Shown: positions 7,989 to 17,058, counted from the first letter of the stretch. The stretch is 20,392 bases of DNA from SIG440 sp045580025 (GCA_045580025.1 JAZNNB010000071.1:1-20392), one strand, 5' to 3'. Made by a program: numbers and translations. The notes: generated by a model from the letters alone, not told the origin.

Positions 7989-8017
7989 AGTATACTATTC
8001 AAAATCGTGAATGTCAA
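7989..8017 (-). promoter_or_regulatory. Promoter of the B12-uptake operon
   Basis: TTGACA (8012-8017) and TATACT (7989-7994) on the minus strand are spaced by exactly 17 bp. Transcription should begin near 7982, giving a leader of about 445 nt that contains the riboswitch and the terminator. Confidence 0.88.
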
Positions 8018-8109
8018 GAAACAATTCCAAAATACTGTTCCCCATTTTGATGTTCCACAGTAATCCTTTATAAAATTACTTATTAAATTAAAAAATATCT
8101 CTTTTTCTG

Positions 8110-8138
8110 TTGACACTATTCCTTGTTTGTGATAAAAT
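8110..8138 (+). promoter_or_regulatory. Promoter of the pyrimidine operon
   Basis: TTGACA (8110-8115) and TAAAAT (8133-8138) are 17 bp apart, after an AT-rich stretch that could act as an UP element. The predicted start near 8145 leaves a leader of only about 20 nt before pyrC. There is therefore no room for a PyrR-type attenuator, and control must act at initiation or elsewhere. Confidence 0.88.
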
Positions 8139-8166
8139 ATATGAAAATGTCAGAAAGGGATTTACC

Positions 8167-9438
8167 ATGAATTGTATTTTGAAGGATGCACAAATTTATA
8201 CAGACGGCAAGTTCACAAAGCAGGATATTTTCATTGCTGACGGCAAAGTGTTTCTTGAATACACTCCTCTTGTTTCCAAATTCCCTTCTACAACTATTTC
8301 TTTTAATAACAAATACATTTTCCCCGGTTTTACAGATGTTCACGTTCATCTGAGAGAGCCGGGTTTTTTGTACAAGGAAACTATTGAAAGCGGAACTCGT
8401 GCTTGTGCCCATGGCGGATACACAACGGTGTGCAGTATGCCAAACCTAAACCCTGCACCCGACACTGCTGAAAATCTGAAAGTTCAGCTTGATGCAATCA
8501 AAAATTCAGCGGTGATTGACGTTTTTCCATTCGGCACAATCACAAAAGCTGAAAAAGGCGAAGAGCTTTCCAATATGGAAGAAATTGCAAACGATGTAAT
8601 TGGCTTTTCAGACGACGGTCGCGGTGTACAAAGCATTGATATGATGAAATGTGCCATGCTCAAAGCAAAAGAGCTTGGCAAAATAATATCCGCTCACTGC
8701 GAAGATAATTCACTCCTTAAAGGCGGCTATATCCACGATGGCGAATATGCAAAAGAGCACAGTCACAAAGGCATCTCATCAATGAGCGAATGGGGTCCCA
8801 TCAAACGTGACCTTGAGCTTGTTAAAGAAACCGGATGCAGTTATCACGTCTGCCACATCTCAACAAAAGAAAGTGTCGAGCTTATAAGGCAAGCCAAGAA
8901 AGATGGTCTTGACGTTACCTGCGAAACTGCCCCCCACTACCTCGTTTTGTCAGATAAGGATTTGCAGGAAGACGGACGATTTAAAATGAATCCACCCCTA
9001 CGCAGCGAAGAAGACCGTTTGGCACTTCTTGAGGGAATAAAAGACGGCACAATCGATATGATTGCAACAGACCACGCTCCACACTCAGAAGAAGAAAAGA
9101 CAAAAGGCTTAAAAGATAGTCTTATGGGTGTTGTGGGGATTGAAACAGCATTTCCAATTCTCTATACCCGCCTTGTAAAAACGAATATAATCACCCTTGA
9201 AAAACTCATCACCCTCCTTTGTGACAATGCAAGGAAGAGATTTGGCATAGGGTCAGAAATAAAAAATGGTCAAAGCGCAAATCTTACAGTTTTTGACCTT
9301 GATACCAAATATAAGATAAACCCCGAAGACTTTCTTTCAAAAGGACGGAGTACACCCTTTGAAAAATGCGAAGTTTTCGGAAAATGTTTGATGACCATAC
9401 ATAATGGCAACATTGTATGGCAGGAACAGAAAATATAA
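8167..9438 (+). CDS. pyrC: Dihydroorotase
   Basis: A 423-residue class I dihydroorotase. It closes carbamoyl aspartate to dihydroorotate, the third step of UMP synthesis. The metal-binding signature DVHVHLREPG is at residues 57-66 (His59 and His61). CETAPHYL and the catalytic ATDHAPHSEEE motif lie in the second half. Length is normal for the family. The ATG at 8167 is chosen because AAAGGGA lies about 6 nt upstream and the protein begins at the usual point; an earlier in-frame ATG at 8110 falls inside the promoter. It is the first gene of the operon, with carB following after 19 bp. Confidence 0.95.
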   Translation: MNCILKDAQIYTDGKFTKQDIFIADGKVFLEYTPLVSKFPSTTISFNNKYIFPGFTDVHVHLREPGFLYKETIESGTRACAHGGYTTVCSMPNLNPAPDTAENLKVQLDAIKNSAVIDVFPFGTITKAEKGEELSNMEEIANDVIGFSDDGRGVQSIDMMKCAMLKAKELGKIISAHCEDNSLLKGGYIHDGEYAKEHSHKGISSMSEWGPIKRDLELVKETGCSYHVCHISTKESVELIRQAKKDGLDVTCETAPHYLVLSDKDLQEDGRFKMNPPLRSEEDRLALLEGIKDGTIDMIATDHAPHSEEEKTKGLKDSLMGVVGIETAFPILYTRLVKTNIITLEKLITLLCDNARKRFGIGSEIKNGQSANLTVFDLDTKYKINPEDFLSKGRSTPFEKCEVFGKCLMTIHNGNIVWQEQKI

Positions 9439-9457
9439 ATTTTGGGAGGATAAAAAA

Positions 9458-12400
9458 ATGGCAAAAAGAACAGATTTGAAGAAAATACTTATTATTGGCT
9501 CCGGTCCGATTGTTATCGGTCAGGCTGCTGAATTTGACTATGCAGGAACTCAGGCGTGTCTTGCTCTCAAAGAAGAAGGATATGAGGTTGTCCTTGCAAA
9601 CTCAAACCCCGCAACAATTATGACTGACACCACCATTGCTGACAAGGTTTATATGGAGCCTCTTACTCTTGAGTATATTGCCCGTATTATCCGCTATGAA
9701 AGGCCTGACGCTATTGTCCCTGGCATCGGCGGACAAACTGGTCTTAATCTTGCTATGCAGCTTGAAAAGAAAGGCATCCTCAAAGAATGCGGTGTTGAGC
9801 TTCTTGGTACCAAAAGCGAAAGCATTGAACGTGCCGAAGACCGCGAACTTTTCAAAGAGCTTTGCCAATCCATTGGCGAGCCTGTTATTCCTTCTGAAAT
9901 CACATATTCACTTGACGAAGCAAAAGAAGCCGCAAAAAGAATCGGCTATCCCGTTGTTCTCCGTCCAGCTTTCACTCTTGGTGGAACAGGCGGTGGTTTT
10001 GCTTATAGCGAAGAAGAACTCATTGAAATCGGTACGAATGCATTCAAGCTTTCCCCTGTTTCACAGGTGCTTATTGAAAAAAGTGTAAAAGGCTACAAAG
10101 AAATCGAGTTTGAAGTTATGCGTGACTCAAACGACACTGCCATCACCATCTGCGGTATGGAAAATATCGACCCCGTTGGTGTTCACACAGGTGACAGTAT
10201 CGTTGTTGCACCAATCCTTACACTAAGTGACCACGACCTTAAAATGCTCAACGATAGTGCTATAAAGATTATCCGTGAACTCAAAATTGAAGGTGGCTGT
10301 AACGTTCAGTTCGCACTTAACCCTGAAACCTCTGAATATTATCTCATCGAGGTTAATCCCAGAGTTTCACGTTCTTCTGCCCTTGCATCAAAGGCAAGTG
10401 GTTATCCGATAGCACGTGTTACTGCAAAAATTGCTGTAGGTATGTCCCTTGAAGAAATCAAAATTGCAAACACAAACGCAGCATTTGAGCCGCGTCTTGA
10501 CTATATTGTTGCAAAATTCCCAAGATTCCCCTTTGACAAATTCACATCAGCCAGCAACAAGCTTGGTACGCAGATGAAAGCAACGGGTGAGGTTATGGGT
10601 ATTGGCTCTACCTTGGAAGAATGTATGCTCAAATCAGTACGTTCACTTGAAATCGGTGTGAACCATTTCTGGATGGCTAAATTTGAAAATATGTCAGACA
10701 GTGACCTGCTTGAATACATCAAAGAATTCCGTGATGACACAATCTATGCTGTCGCACAGCTTTTAAGACGTGGAAAGACTGTTGAAGAACTCCACGAAAT
10801 CACAATGATTACCTCTTACTTCCTTGAGGCAATCAAAAGAATAACCGACTTTGAAAAAGTAATAAAAGCAAACAAAAATGATGCTGTAATCCTCAAAGAC
10901 GCAAAGGTTATGGGCTTCAGTGATGCATTTATCGCAAGGCTTTGGAACGAATCCGAACTTGACGTCTTCAATATTAGAAGAAAAAATAAGATTATGCCTG
11001 TTTACAAAATGGTCGATACCTGCCACACCGGTGCATATATTCCCTATTTCTACTCAACCTACACCGGCGAAAACGATTCAAAAATAACAGACAAGAAATC
11101 AGTGGTTGTTCTTGGTGCAGGTCCTATCCGTATCGGGCAGGGTGTTGAATTTGACTATTCAACAGTTCACGCTGTTACTACAATCAAGAATTCAGGCTAT
11201 GAGGCAATCATCATAAACAACAACCCCGAAACGGTTTCAACCGACTATACAACAGCGGACAAGCTCTACTTTGAGCCACTAACAACCGAAGATGCTATGA
11301 ATATTATTCTCTTCGAAAATCCTGAGGGAACAATCGCATCACTTGGTGGTCAGACCGCCATCAACCTTGCACAGCCTCTCACCGACCGCGGCGTTAAAAT
11401 AATCGGTACTGATTGTGAAGCAATAGACAGAGCTGAAAATCGTGATGCCTTTGAGAAAATCCTGAAAAAGCTCAACATTCCTCAGCCAAAAGGTAAGGCT
11501 GTTACAAAAATTGAAGACGGCGTAAAAGCCGCAGAAGAAATCGGATATCCCGTTTTGGTACGTCCAAGCTTTGTTCTTGGCGGACGTGCAATGCAGATTG
11601 TTGCAAACGAGGAAGCTCTTCGCCACTACCTCAAAACAGCTGTTGAAATCGACGAAGATAAGCCCGTATTGGTTGACAAATATATCGTTGGAAAAGAAGT
11701 TGAAATTGACGCTATCTGTGACGGTAAAGACGTTTTCGTTCCCGGCATCATGGAACTTGTTGAACGAACTGGTATTCACAGTGGTGACTCAATAAGTGTT
11801 TACCCCTCATTCAGCATTTCAGACAAGGTTAAAAAGACCATTCTTAAATATGCAAAACAACTTGGTCTTGGTATTGGAATAGTTGGTCTTTACAACATTC
11901 AGTTTATTGTTGACAAAGATGATAACGTGTTTATTATCGAGGTTAACCCCCGTTCTTCAAGAACTGTTCCTTTCCTTTCAAAAGCTACAGGCTACAGCCT
12001 TGCTGATATTGCTACAAACGTTATTATGGGAAAGAGCCTAAAATCTCAGGGAATCAAAAAAACCTATCCAAAGGAGAAAAACCGTTGGTATGTAAAAGTT
12101 CCTGTGTTCTCATTCAATAAACTCCGCGGACTTGACGCATACCTTTCTCCCGAAATGAAATCAACCGGTGAAGCAATCGGCTATGACGACAAGCTCAACC
12201 GGGCACTTTATAAGGCGCTTCAGGCATCTGGTATGAAGCTCCAGAATTATGGCACAGTTCTTGTGACCGTGGCAGATAAAGACAAGGAAGAAGCCCTCTC
12301 CCTTATCCGCCGTTTCTATAATCTTGGTTTCAACATTCAGGCAACCACTGGAACTGCAGAATTCCTTAAGAATAATGGTATCCGTACTCATGCATTTAAG

Positions 12401-12628
12401 AAAATAAGCGAAGGTAGTGAAGAAATTCCCGAGGCAATCCGTCAAGGACATATTTCTTATCTCATCAACACCAGTGATGTCAGTACAAATTCTGCCCATG
12501 ATGGTCAGGAAATCAGAATTTTAGCAACCGAAAACAACGTAAATCTCTTCACTGCACTTGATACAGTTCAGGTTTTGGTTGACGTTCTTGAAGAAAATAC
12601 AATTTGCATTTCAACCATTGACGCTTAA
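9458..12628 (+). CDS. carB: Carbamoyl phosphate synthase large subunit
   Basis: A 1056-residue full-length large subunit. It makes carbamoyl phosphate from bicarbonate, ammonia and two ATP, for pyrimidines and arginine. The two homologous halves are plain: each opens with a nucleotide-binding start (IIGSGPIVIGQAAEFDYAG and LGAGPIRIGQGVEFDYS) and each contains an ATP-grasp domain with the IEVNPR motif. The C-terminal ~130 residues form the MGS-like allosteric domain, from GTVLVTVADKDKEEA onwards. GGGAGGA at 9444-9450 fixes the ATG at 9458. The glutaminase subunit gene carA, usually next to carB, is not in the window, so the ammonia-supplying partner must be encoded elsewhere. pyrK follows after a 17-bp gap. 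Confidence 0.96.
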   Translation: MAKRTDLKKILIIGSGPIVIGQAAEFDYAGTQACLALKEEGYEVVLANSNPATIMTDTTIADKVYMEPLTLEYIARIIRYERPDAIVPGIGGQTGLNLAMQLEKKGILKECGVELLGTKSESIERAEDRELFKELCQSIGEPVIPSEITYSLDEAKEAAKRIGYPVVLRPAFTLGGTGGGFAYSEEELIEIGTNAFKLSPVSQVLIEKSVKGYKEIEFEVMRDSNDTAITICGMENIDPVGVHTGDSIVVAPILTLSDHDLKMLNDSAIKIIRELKIEGGCNVQFALNPETSEYYLIEVNPRVSRSSALASKASGYPIARVTAKIAVGMSLEEIKIANTNAAFEPRLDYIVAKFPRFPFDKFTSASNKLGTQMKATGEVMGIGSTLEECMLKSVRSLEIGVNHFWMAKFENMSDSDLLEYIKEFRDDTIYAVAQLLRRGKTVEELHEITMITSYFLEAIKRITDFEKVIKANKNDAVILKDAKVMGFSDAFIARLWNESELDVFNIRRKNKIMPVYKMVDTCHTGAYIPYFYSTYTGENDSKITDKKSVVVLGAGPIRIGQGVEFDYSTVHAVTTIKNSGYEAIIINNNPETVSTDYTTADKLYFEPLTTEDAMNIILFENPEGTIASLGGQTAINLAQPLTDRGVKIIGTDCEAIDRAENRDAFEKILKKLNIPQPKGKAVTKIEDGVKAAEEIGYPVLVRPSFVLGGRAMQIVANEEALRHYLKTAVEIDEDKPVLVDKYIVGKEVEIDAICDGKDVFVPGIMELVERTGIHSGDSISVYPSFSISDKVKKTILKYAKQLGLGIGIVGLYNIQFIVDKDDNVFIIEVNPRSSRTVPFLSKATGYSLADIATNVIMGKSLKSQGIKKTYPKEKNRWYVKVPVFSFNKLRGLDAYLSPEMKSTGEAIGYDDKLNRALYKALQASGMKLQNYGTVLVTVADKDKEEALSLIRRFYNLGFNIQATTGTAEFLKNNGIRTHAFKKISEGSEEIPEAIRQGHISYLINTSDVSTNSAHDGQEIRILATENNVNLFTALDTVQVLVDVLEENTICISTIDA

Positions 12629-12645
12629 GAAAGGTGAAATTCACT

Positions 12646-13377
12646 GTGAAACAAGAAATTTTTACAATACTAAAAAATGAAAAAATCGCTAAGGATATCT
12701 TTCTTCTTGTTCTTTCAGGAGACACAAGCAGTATCACGCATCCCGGTCAGTTTGTAAATATCAAGCTTGAAGGTCAGTACTTAAGACGTCCTATATCAAT
12801 TTGCGATTATGATGAAAAAACTCTTACACTGATTTACAAAGTTGTGGGCGTGGGTACAGAAAAAATGAGTATGTATAAACCTGGCACAGAACTTGATATT
12901 CTTATTGCTCTTGGCAACGGGTTTGACACCTCAAAAAGTGGTACCTCCCCCCTCCTTATTGGTGGCGGTGTTGGTGTTCCACCTATGTATAACCTTTGCA
13001 AAAAGCTGATTTCTGAGGGTAAAAAGCCATCTGTTGTCCTTGGTTTTAATAGTCGTGAGGATGTCTTCGCTGAAGAAGAATTTAAAAACCTTGGGGTTGA
13101 AACAACCATTACAACTGCAGATGGTTCTTATGGAATACACGGTTTTGTTACAGATGCTATAAAAGACATTGCTTATGACTACTTCTTCACTTGCGGTCCT
13201 GAGCCGATGTTTCGTGCTATTGAAAAGATTGCCGCGACATCAGGTCAATACAGCTTTGAAGAACGTATGGGTTGCGGTTTCGGTGCTTGCATGGGTTGCT
13301 CCTGCAAAACTAAATACGGCAACAAGAGAATTTGCAAGGACGGTCCAGTTCTTTTGAGGGAGGAAATTATATGGTAA
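12646..13377 (+). CDS. pyrK: Dihydroorotate dehydrogenase electron-transfer subunit
   Basis: A 243-residue FAD and [2Fe-2S] protein that passes electrons from PyrD to NAD+ in class 1B dihydroorotate dehydrogenase. The FAD-binding motif LRRPISICDYD is near the N-terminus and a nucleotide-binding GGGVGVPPMYNL lies in the middle. The iron-sulfur cluster ligands are in GCGFGACMGCSCKTKYGNKRIC near the C-terminus. The GTG at 12646 is preferred because AGGTGA lies 8 nt upstream and the alignment with known PyrK proteins starts here; an in-frame GTG at 12634 sits inside that site. Its last codons overlap the pyrD start by 7 bp, consistent with coupled synthesis of the two subunits. Confidence 0.93.
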   Translation: MKQEIFTILKNEKIAKDIFLLVLSGDTSSITHPGQFVNIKLEGQYLRRPISICDYDEKTLTLIYKVVGVGTEKMSMYKPGTELDILIALGNGFDTSKSGTSPLLIGGGVGVPPMYNLCKKLISEGKKPSVVLGFNSREDVFAEEEFKNLGVETTITTADGSYGIHGFVTDAIKDIAYDYFFTCGPEPMFRAIEKIAATSGQYSFEERMGCGFGACMGCSCKTKYGNKRICKDGPVLLREEIIW

Positions 13378-14282
13378 ACACAAAAGTAAACCTTTCAGGA
13401 ATAACCATTGACAATCCAATAATCCCTGCAAGCGGAACATTTGGCTTTGGCTATGAATTTGCGGAAATATATGACATAAACTGCCTTGGAACATTCTCCT
13501 TTAAAGGCACAACCAAAGAACCACGTTTCGGAAACCCTACACCGAGAATTGCTGAATGCCCTATGGGAATGATAAATTCCGTAGGTCTTCAAAATCCCGG
13601 TGTTGAAGCAGTAAAAGCCATTGAACTTCCAAAACTCAAAGAGGTTTTCAATAAACCCGTCATGGCAAACGTCAGCGGATTTTCCATTGACGAATATACT
13701 TATACTTGTGAGGCGCTTGACAGCGAACCGCAAATTGGCTGGTTTGAGGTCAATGTTTCTTGCCCCAATGTTCACGGCGGCGGTATGAGTTTTGGAACTT
13801 CACCCGAGTCCGCCGCAGAGGTTACAAAAGCTGTTAAAAAGGTAACCTCAAAACCCGTTTTCATCAAACTTTCACCAAATGTCACAGACATTGTATCTAT
13901 TGCAAAAGCTTGTGAAGACGCAGGTGCTGACGGTATCAGCCTTATCAACACCCTTCTTGGTATGCGAATTGACCTGAAAACAAAGAAATGTACCATTACA
14001 AACAAAATAGGTGGTTTTTCAGGTCCGGCGATTTTTCCGGTTGCAGTGCGTATGGTTTATCAGGTATATGAGGCTGTTAAAATCCCCATCATTGGTATGG
14101 GCGGCGTTTCCTCTGCCGAAGACGTAATCGAAATGATGCTTGCCGGCGCAACAGCTGTAGAAATCGGCGCTGCAAATCTGGTTGATCCCTTTGCAAGCCG
14201 TGATATTGTTAACAATTTGCCACAAGTAATGCAAAAATATGGTATAAAAGATTTAAATGATATTATTGGAGGTGCTCACTAA
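13371..14282 (+). CDS. pyrD: Dihydroorotate dehydrogenase catalytic subunit, class 1B
   Basis: A 303-residue FMN enzyme that oxidises dihydroorotate to orotate. The N-terminus has NPIIPASGTFGFGYE. The active-site segment EVNVSCPNVHGGG carries the catalytic cysteine of class 1 enzymes, in contrast to the serine of the membrane class 2. The FMN-phosphate segment is IPIIGMGGVSSAEDVIEMMLAGATAVEIG. The paired PyrK shows it is the NAD-dependent class 1B type, which works without oxygen or quinone. GAGGGAGG 7 nt before the ATG at 13371 supports the start. The stop codon overlaps the pyrF start by one base (TAATG). Confidence 0.95.
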   Translation: MVNTKVNLSGITIDNPIIPASGTFGFGYEFAEIYDINCLGTFSFKGTTKEPRFGNPTPRIAECPMGMINSVGLQNPGVEAVKAIELPKLKEVFNKPVMANVSGFSIDEYTYTCEALDSEPQIGWFEVNVSCPNVHGGGMSFGTSPESAAEVTKAVKKVTSKPVFIKLSPNVTDIVSIAKACEDAGADGISLINTLLGMRIDLKTKKCTITNKIGGFSGPAIFPVAVRMVYQVYEAVKIPIIGMGGVSSAEDVIEMMLAGATAVEIGAANLVDPFASRDIVNNLPQVMQKYGIKDLNDIIGGAH

Positions 14283-14980
14283 TGGGTAAAGACGTTATAG
14301 TTGCATGTGATTTTGCAACAAAAAAGCAGGTTTTTGATTTTCTTGACTTATTCAAAGAAGAAAAACCTTTTGTAAAAATAGGTATGGAGCTTTTCTATGC
14401 TGAAGGCCCCGAAATTGTGCGTGAAATCAAAAAAAGAGGACACAAGATATTCCTTGACCTCAAGCTTCACGATATTCCAAATACAGTAAAGAAATCAATG
14501 TCCGTTCTTCGTAATCTTGATGTTGATATGACAAATCTTCACGCCTCCGGAACAATCCCTATGATGCAAGCTGCACTTGAAGGTTTGACCCGTGAAGACG
14601 GAACTCGTCCTATTCTCATCGCTGTGACTCAGCTCACCTCTACAAGCGAAGAGATTATGAAATCTGACCTTCTTATAAACGAGCCCATCGACAAGGTTGT
14701 TATGCACTATGCAGAAAACGCAAAAAAAGCTGGTCTTGACGGTGTGGTTTGCTCTCCCTTAGAAGCTGAAAAGGTTCACAACTCTTGCGGAAAAGATTTC
14801 ATTACTGTTACCCCCGGTGTACGCTTTGCAGACGGCGAAAAAGGTGACCAGGTGAGAGTCATGACCCCTGAAGAGGCAAAAAAAATCGGCTCTGACTACA
14901 TAGTTGTAGGAAGACCCATTACTGCGGCTGTTGACCCGGTTGCAGCTTACAGAAGATGCGTAAATGAATTTGTTGGATAA
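14282..14980 (+). CDS. pyrF: Orotidine 5'-phosphate decarboxylase
   Basis: A 232-residue enzyme that decarboxylates OMP to UMP, the last step of the pathway. The catalytic DLKLHDIPNTV motif is present with Asp59, Lys61 and Asp64, the D-x-K-x-x-D set. The phosphate-binding end VTPGVRFADGEKGDQ and IVVGRPIT is also intact. GGAGGTG at 14268-14274 lies 7 nt before the ATG, inside the end of pyrD. Length fits the short bacterial class of the family. pyrE follows after 13 bp. Confidence 0.95.
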   Translation: MGKDVIVACDFATKKQVFDFLDLFKEEKPFVKIGMELFYAEGPEIVREIKKRGHKIFLDLKLHDIPNTVKKSMSVLRNLDVDMTNLHASGTIPMMQAALEGLTREDGTRPILIAVTQLTSTSEEIMKSDLLINEPIDKVVMHYAENAKKAGLDGVVCSPLEAEKVHNSCGKDFITVTPGVRFADGEKGDQVRVMTPEEAKKIGSDYIVVGRPITAAVDPVAAYRRCVNEFVG

Positions 14981-14993
14981 GGAGAAAATAAAT

Positions 14994-15632
14994 ATGGAAA
15001 CAAAAATTTTAATTGCAAAAGACCTACTTAAAATCAAGGCGGTATTCTTCCGCCCCGAAGAGCCTTTCACCTGGGCAAGCGGAATAAAAAGTCCTGTTTA
15101 CTGTGACAACCGCCTCACTCTCAGCGACACACAGGTGCGCACAGATGTTGAAACAGCTCTCGCCGAAACAATAAAAGAAAATTATCCCGATGCCGAAGTT
15201 CTTATGGGAACATCAACAGCAGGTATCGCCCATGCCGCAATCACTGCACACCTTATGGGACTTCCTATGGGTTATGTAAGAAGCGGTGCAAAAGACCACG
15301 GAAGACAGAATCAGATTGAAGGAAAGCTTCTCCCCGGTCAGAAGGTTGTTGTTGTTGAAGACCTTATCTCAACTGGCGGAAGCGTTATTGAAGTTGTAAA
15401 CATTCTTCGTGAAGCCGGAGCTGAGGTTCTTGGCATTGTGTCAATCTTTACCTATGGAATGCAAAAGGGTATAGACCGCTTGGCAGCAGCAAATGTTAAA
15501 AACGTCAGCCTCACAAACTTTGACGTTATTGCAGAAGTTGCAGCAGATGAGGGTTACATCAAAACCGATGACATAAAAAGACTTATTGCTTTCCGCAACA
15601 ACCCATCTGACGAATCCTGGATTGGTGCATAA
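14994..15632 (+). CDS. pyrE: Orotate phosphoribosyltransferase
   Basis: A 212-residue enzyme that joins orotate to PRPP to form OMP. The PRPP-binding motif VVVVEDLISTGGS is at residues 118-130. The flexible catalytic loop RSGAKDHGRQNQIEG spans about 96-110, with Lys100 and His102. The N-terminal WASGIKSPVYCDNR segment is the usual substrate-binding region. The ATG at 14994 is preceded by AAGGAGAAA. An in-frame ATG at 14964 lies inside the end of pyrF and is unlikely. It is followed 32 bp later by pyrB. Confidence 0.95.
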   Translation: METKILIAKDLLKIKAVFFRPEEPFTWASGIKSPVYCDNRLTLSDTQVRTDVETALAETIKENYPDAEVLMGTSTAGIAHAAITAHLMGLPMGYVRSGAKDHGRQNQIEGKLLPGQKVVVVEDLISTGGSVIEVVNILREAGAEVLGIVSIFTYGMQKGIDRLAAANVKNVSLTNFDVIAEVAADEGYIKTDDIKRLIAFRNNPSDESWIGA

Positions 15633-15664
15633 TATAAAACCTTTAAAAGAAAGGAAGAATTTCA

Positions 15665-16576
15665 ATGAGAAGTGTAATTGATATAAAAGACCTTTCAACG
15701 AAAGAACTTGAGGAAATAATTACTGTGGCTGAGGACATCATTGAAAACCCTGAAAAATATGCCCACAAATGCGATGGTAAAAAGCTTGCTACACTGTTCT
15801 TTGAGCCCTCCACTCGCACCCGTCTCAGCTTTGAGGCTGCTATGTACGAGCTTGGCGGCCACGTACTTTCAATGTCCGATGCAACTTCAAGTTCTGCAGC
15901 AAAGGGCGAAAGCGTTGCTGATACAGCCAAAACAGTTTCCTGCTATGCCGACATCATTGCAATGCGCCATCCAAAAGAGGGCGCTCCCCTTGTTGCCGCA
16001 ATGAACGCATCAGTTCCCGTGATAAATGCAGGTGACGGCGGTCACAACCATCCAACCCAGACTCTTGCTGACCTTCTCACCATCCATCGCGAAAAAGGCA
16101 GATTTGATAACCTCACCGTTGGTCTCTGCGGCGACCTTAAATTCGGACGTACTGTTCATTCACTTATCAATGCGCTAATCCGTTATAAAGGCATAAAATT
16201 CGTCCTTATTTCACCTGATGAATTGAAAGTACCAAGCTATGTAAAAAACGAAATCAAGGAATGCGGACTTGAATACATTCAAACCAGAGATTTGGAAGAA
16301 TATATGCCACAGCTTGATATTCTCTATATGACAAGAGTTCAGCGGGAAAGATTTTTCAACGAGGAAGACTATTTAAGACTCAAAGACAGTTATATCCTTA
16401 CTCCTGAAAAGCTCACAAACGCAAAAAAAGACCTTTCAATTATGCATCCTCTTCCGAGAGTAAACGAAATCAGCGTCTCGGTTGATGATGACCCAAGAGC
16501 TTGCTATTTCAAGCAGGTGCTGAACGGAAAATATATGCGCATGGCTTTGATATTGAAGCTTTTGGAGGTAAAATAG
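15665..16576 (+). CDS. pyrB: Aspartate carbamoyltransferase catalytic subunit
   Basis: A 303-residue catalytic chain that condenses carbamoyl phosphate with aspartate, the committed step. The carbamoyl phosphate signature FFEPSTRTRLSFE is at residues 45-57, with STRTR at 49-53. GDGGHNHPTQTL, the HPxxQ motif, sits near residue 125. The aspartate-binding MHPLPRVNEI is towards the end. AAGGAAG lies before the ATG. The stop is one base from the pyrI start, so catalytic and regulatory chains are probably made in balanced amounts, as in the E. coli type of holoenzyme. Confidence 0.96.
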   Translation: MRSVIDIKDLSTKELEEIITVAEDIIENPEKYAHKCDGKKLATLFFEPSTRTRLSFEAAMYELGGHVLSMSDATSSSAAKGESVADTAKTVSCYADIIAMRHPKEGAPLVAAMNASVPVINAGDGGHNHPTQTLADLLTIHREKGRFDNLTVGLCGDLKFGRTVHSLINALIRYKGIKFVLISPDELKVPSYVKNEIKECGLEYIQTRDLEEYMPQLDILYMTRVQRERFFNEEDYLRLKDSYILTPEKLTNAKKDLSIMHPLPRVNEISVSVDDDPRACYFKQVLNGKYMRMALILKLLEVK

Positions 16577-16577
16577 T

Positions 16578-16997
16578 ATGAATATTGATTCAATAAAAAA
16601 TGGCTTTGTAATCGACCACATCGAAGCAGGCAAAGGCATGGAGGTTTATAATCTCCTTGCCCTTGATTCCCTTGATTGTTCGGTTGCTATAATCAAAAAT
16701 GCATCAAGCAGAAAAATGGGCAAAAAAGACATCATCAAAATAGATGCAAAAATTGATCTTGATATGGACATTTTGGGTTATGTGACCCCTACTGCAACCG
16801 TTGATGTGATTGAAGACGGAAAGCTTTGCGAAAAGAAAAAAATGACTCTTCCCGAAAAGCTTACAAACGTTATATTCTGCAAAAACCCAAGATGTATAAC
16901 AACCACCGAGCAAGAGCTTCCAAACATTTTCAAGCTGACCAATCGTGAACTACACGAATACAGATGTGCATACTGCGAAGCAAAAGCCAGTAAATAA
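16578..16997 (+). CDS. pyrI: Aspartate carbamoyltransferase regulatory subunit
   Basis: A 139-residue regulatory chain that lets CTP and ATP modulate PyrB. The allosteric nucleotide-binding domain occupies residues 1-95. The zinc domain has four cysteines at 101, 106, 130 and 133 (CKNPRC and CAYC), the ligands that hold the chain to PyrB. It is slightly shorter than the E. coli protein at the N-terminus but keeps all the zinc ligands. GGAGG lies just upstream, inside the pyrB end. It is the last gene of the operon. Confidence 0.95.
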   Translation: MNIDSIKNGFVIDHIEAGKGMEVYNLLALDSLDCSVAIIKNASSRKMGKKDIIKIDAKIDLDMDILGYVTPTATVDVIEDGKLCEKKKMTLPEKLTNVIFCKNPRCITTTEQELPNIFKLTNRELHEYRCAYCEAKASK

Positions 16998-17011
16998 TCT
17001 TGGATACACAA

Positions 17012-17048
17012 AAACACACTTGCAAACTCTTGCAGGTGTGTTTCTTTA
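17012..17048 (+). terminator. Terminator of the pyrimidine operon (bidirectional)
   Basis: AAACACACTTGCAA (17012-17025) pairs with TTGCAGGTGTGTTT (17030-17043) around the loop ACTC, with one G-U pair. T-rich sequence follows, and the minus strand also has a T-tract. It lies between convergent genes and probably serves both. Confidence 0.87.
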
Positions 17049-17058
17049 TGTAGTTTAA

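Noticed and set aside
8110..8166. Longer pyrC reading from the ATG at 8110
   Set aside because: These codons overlap the -35 and -10 boxes of the pyrimidine promoter and lie upstream of the predicted transcription start.
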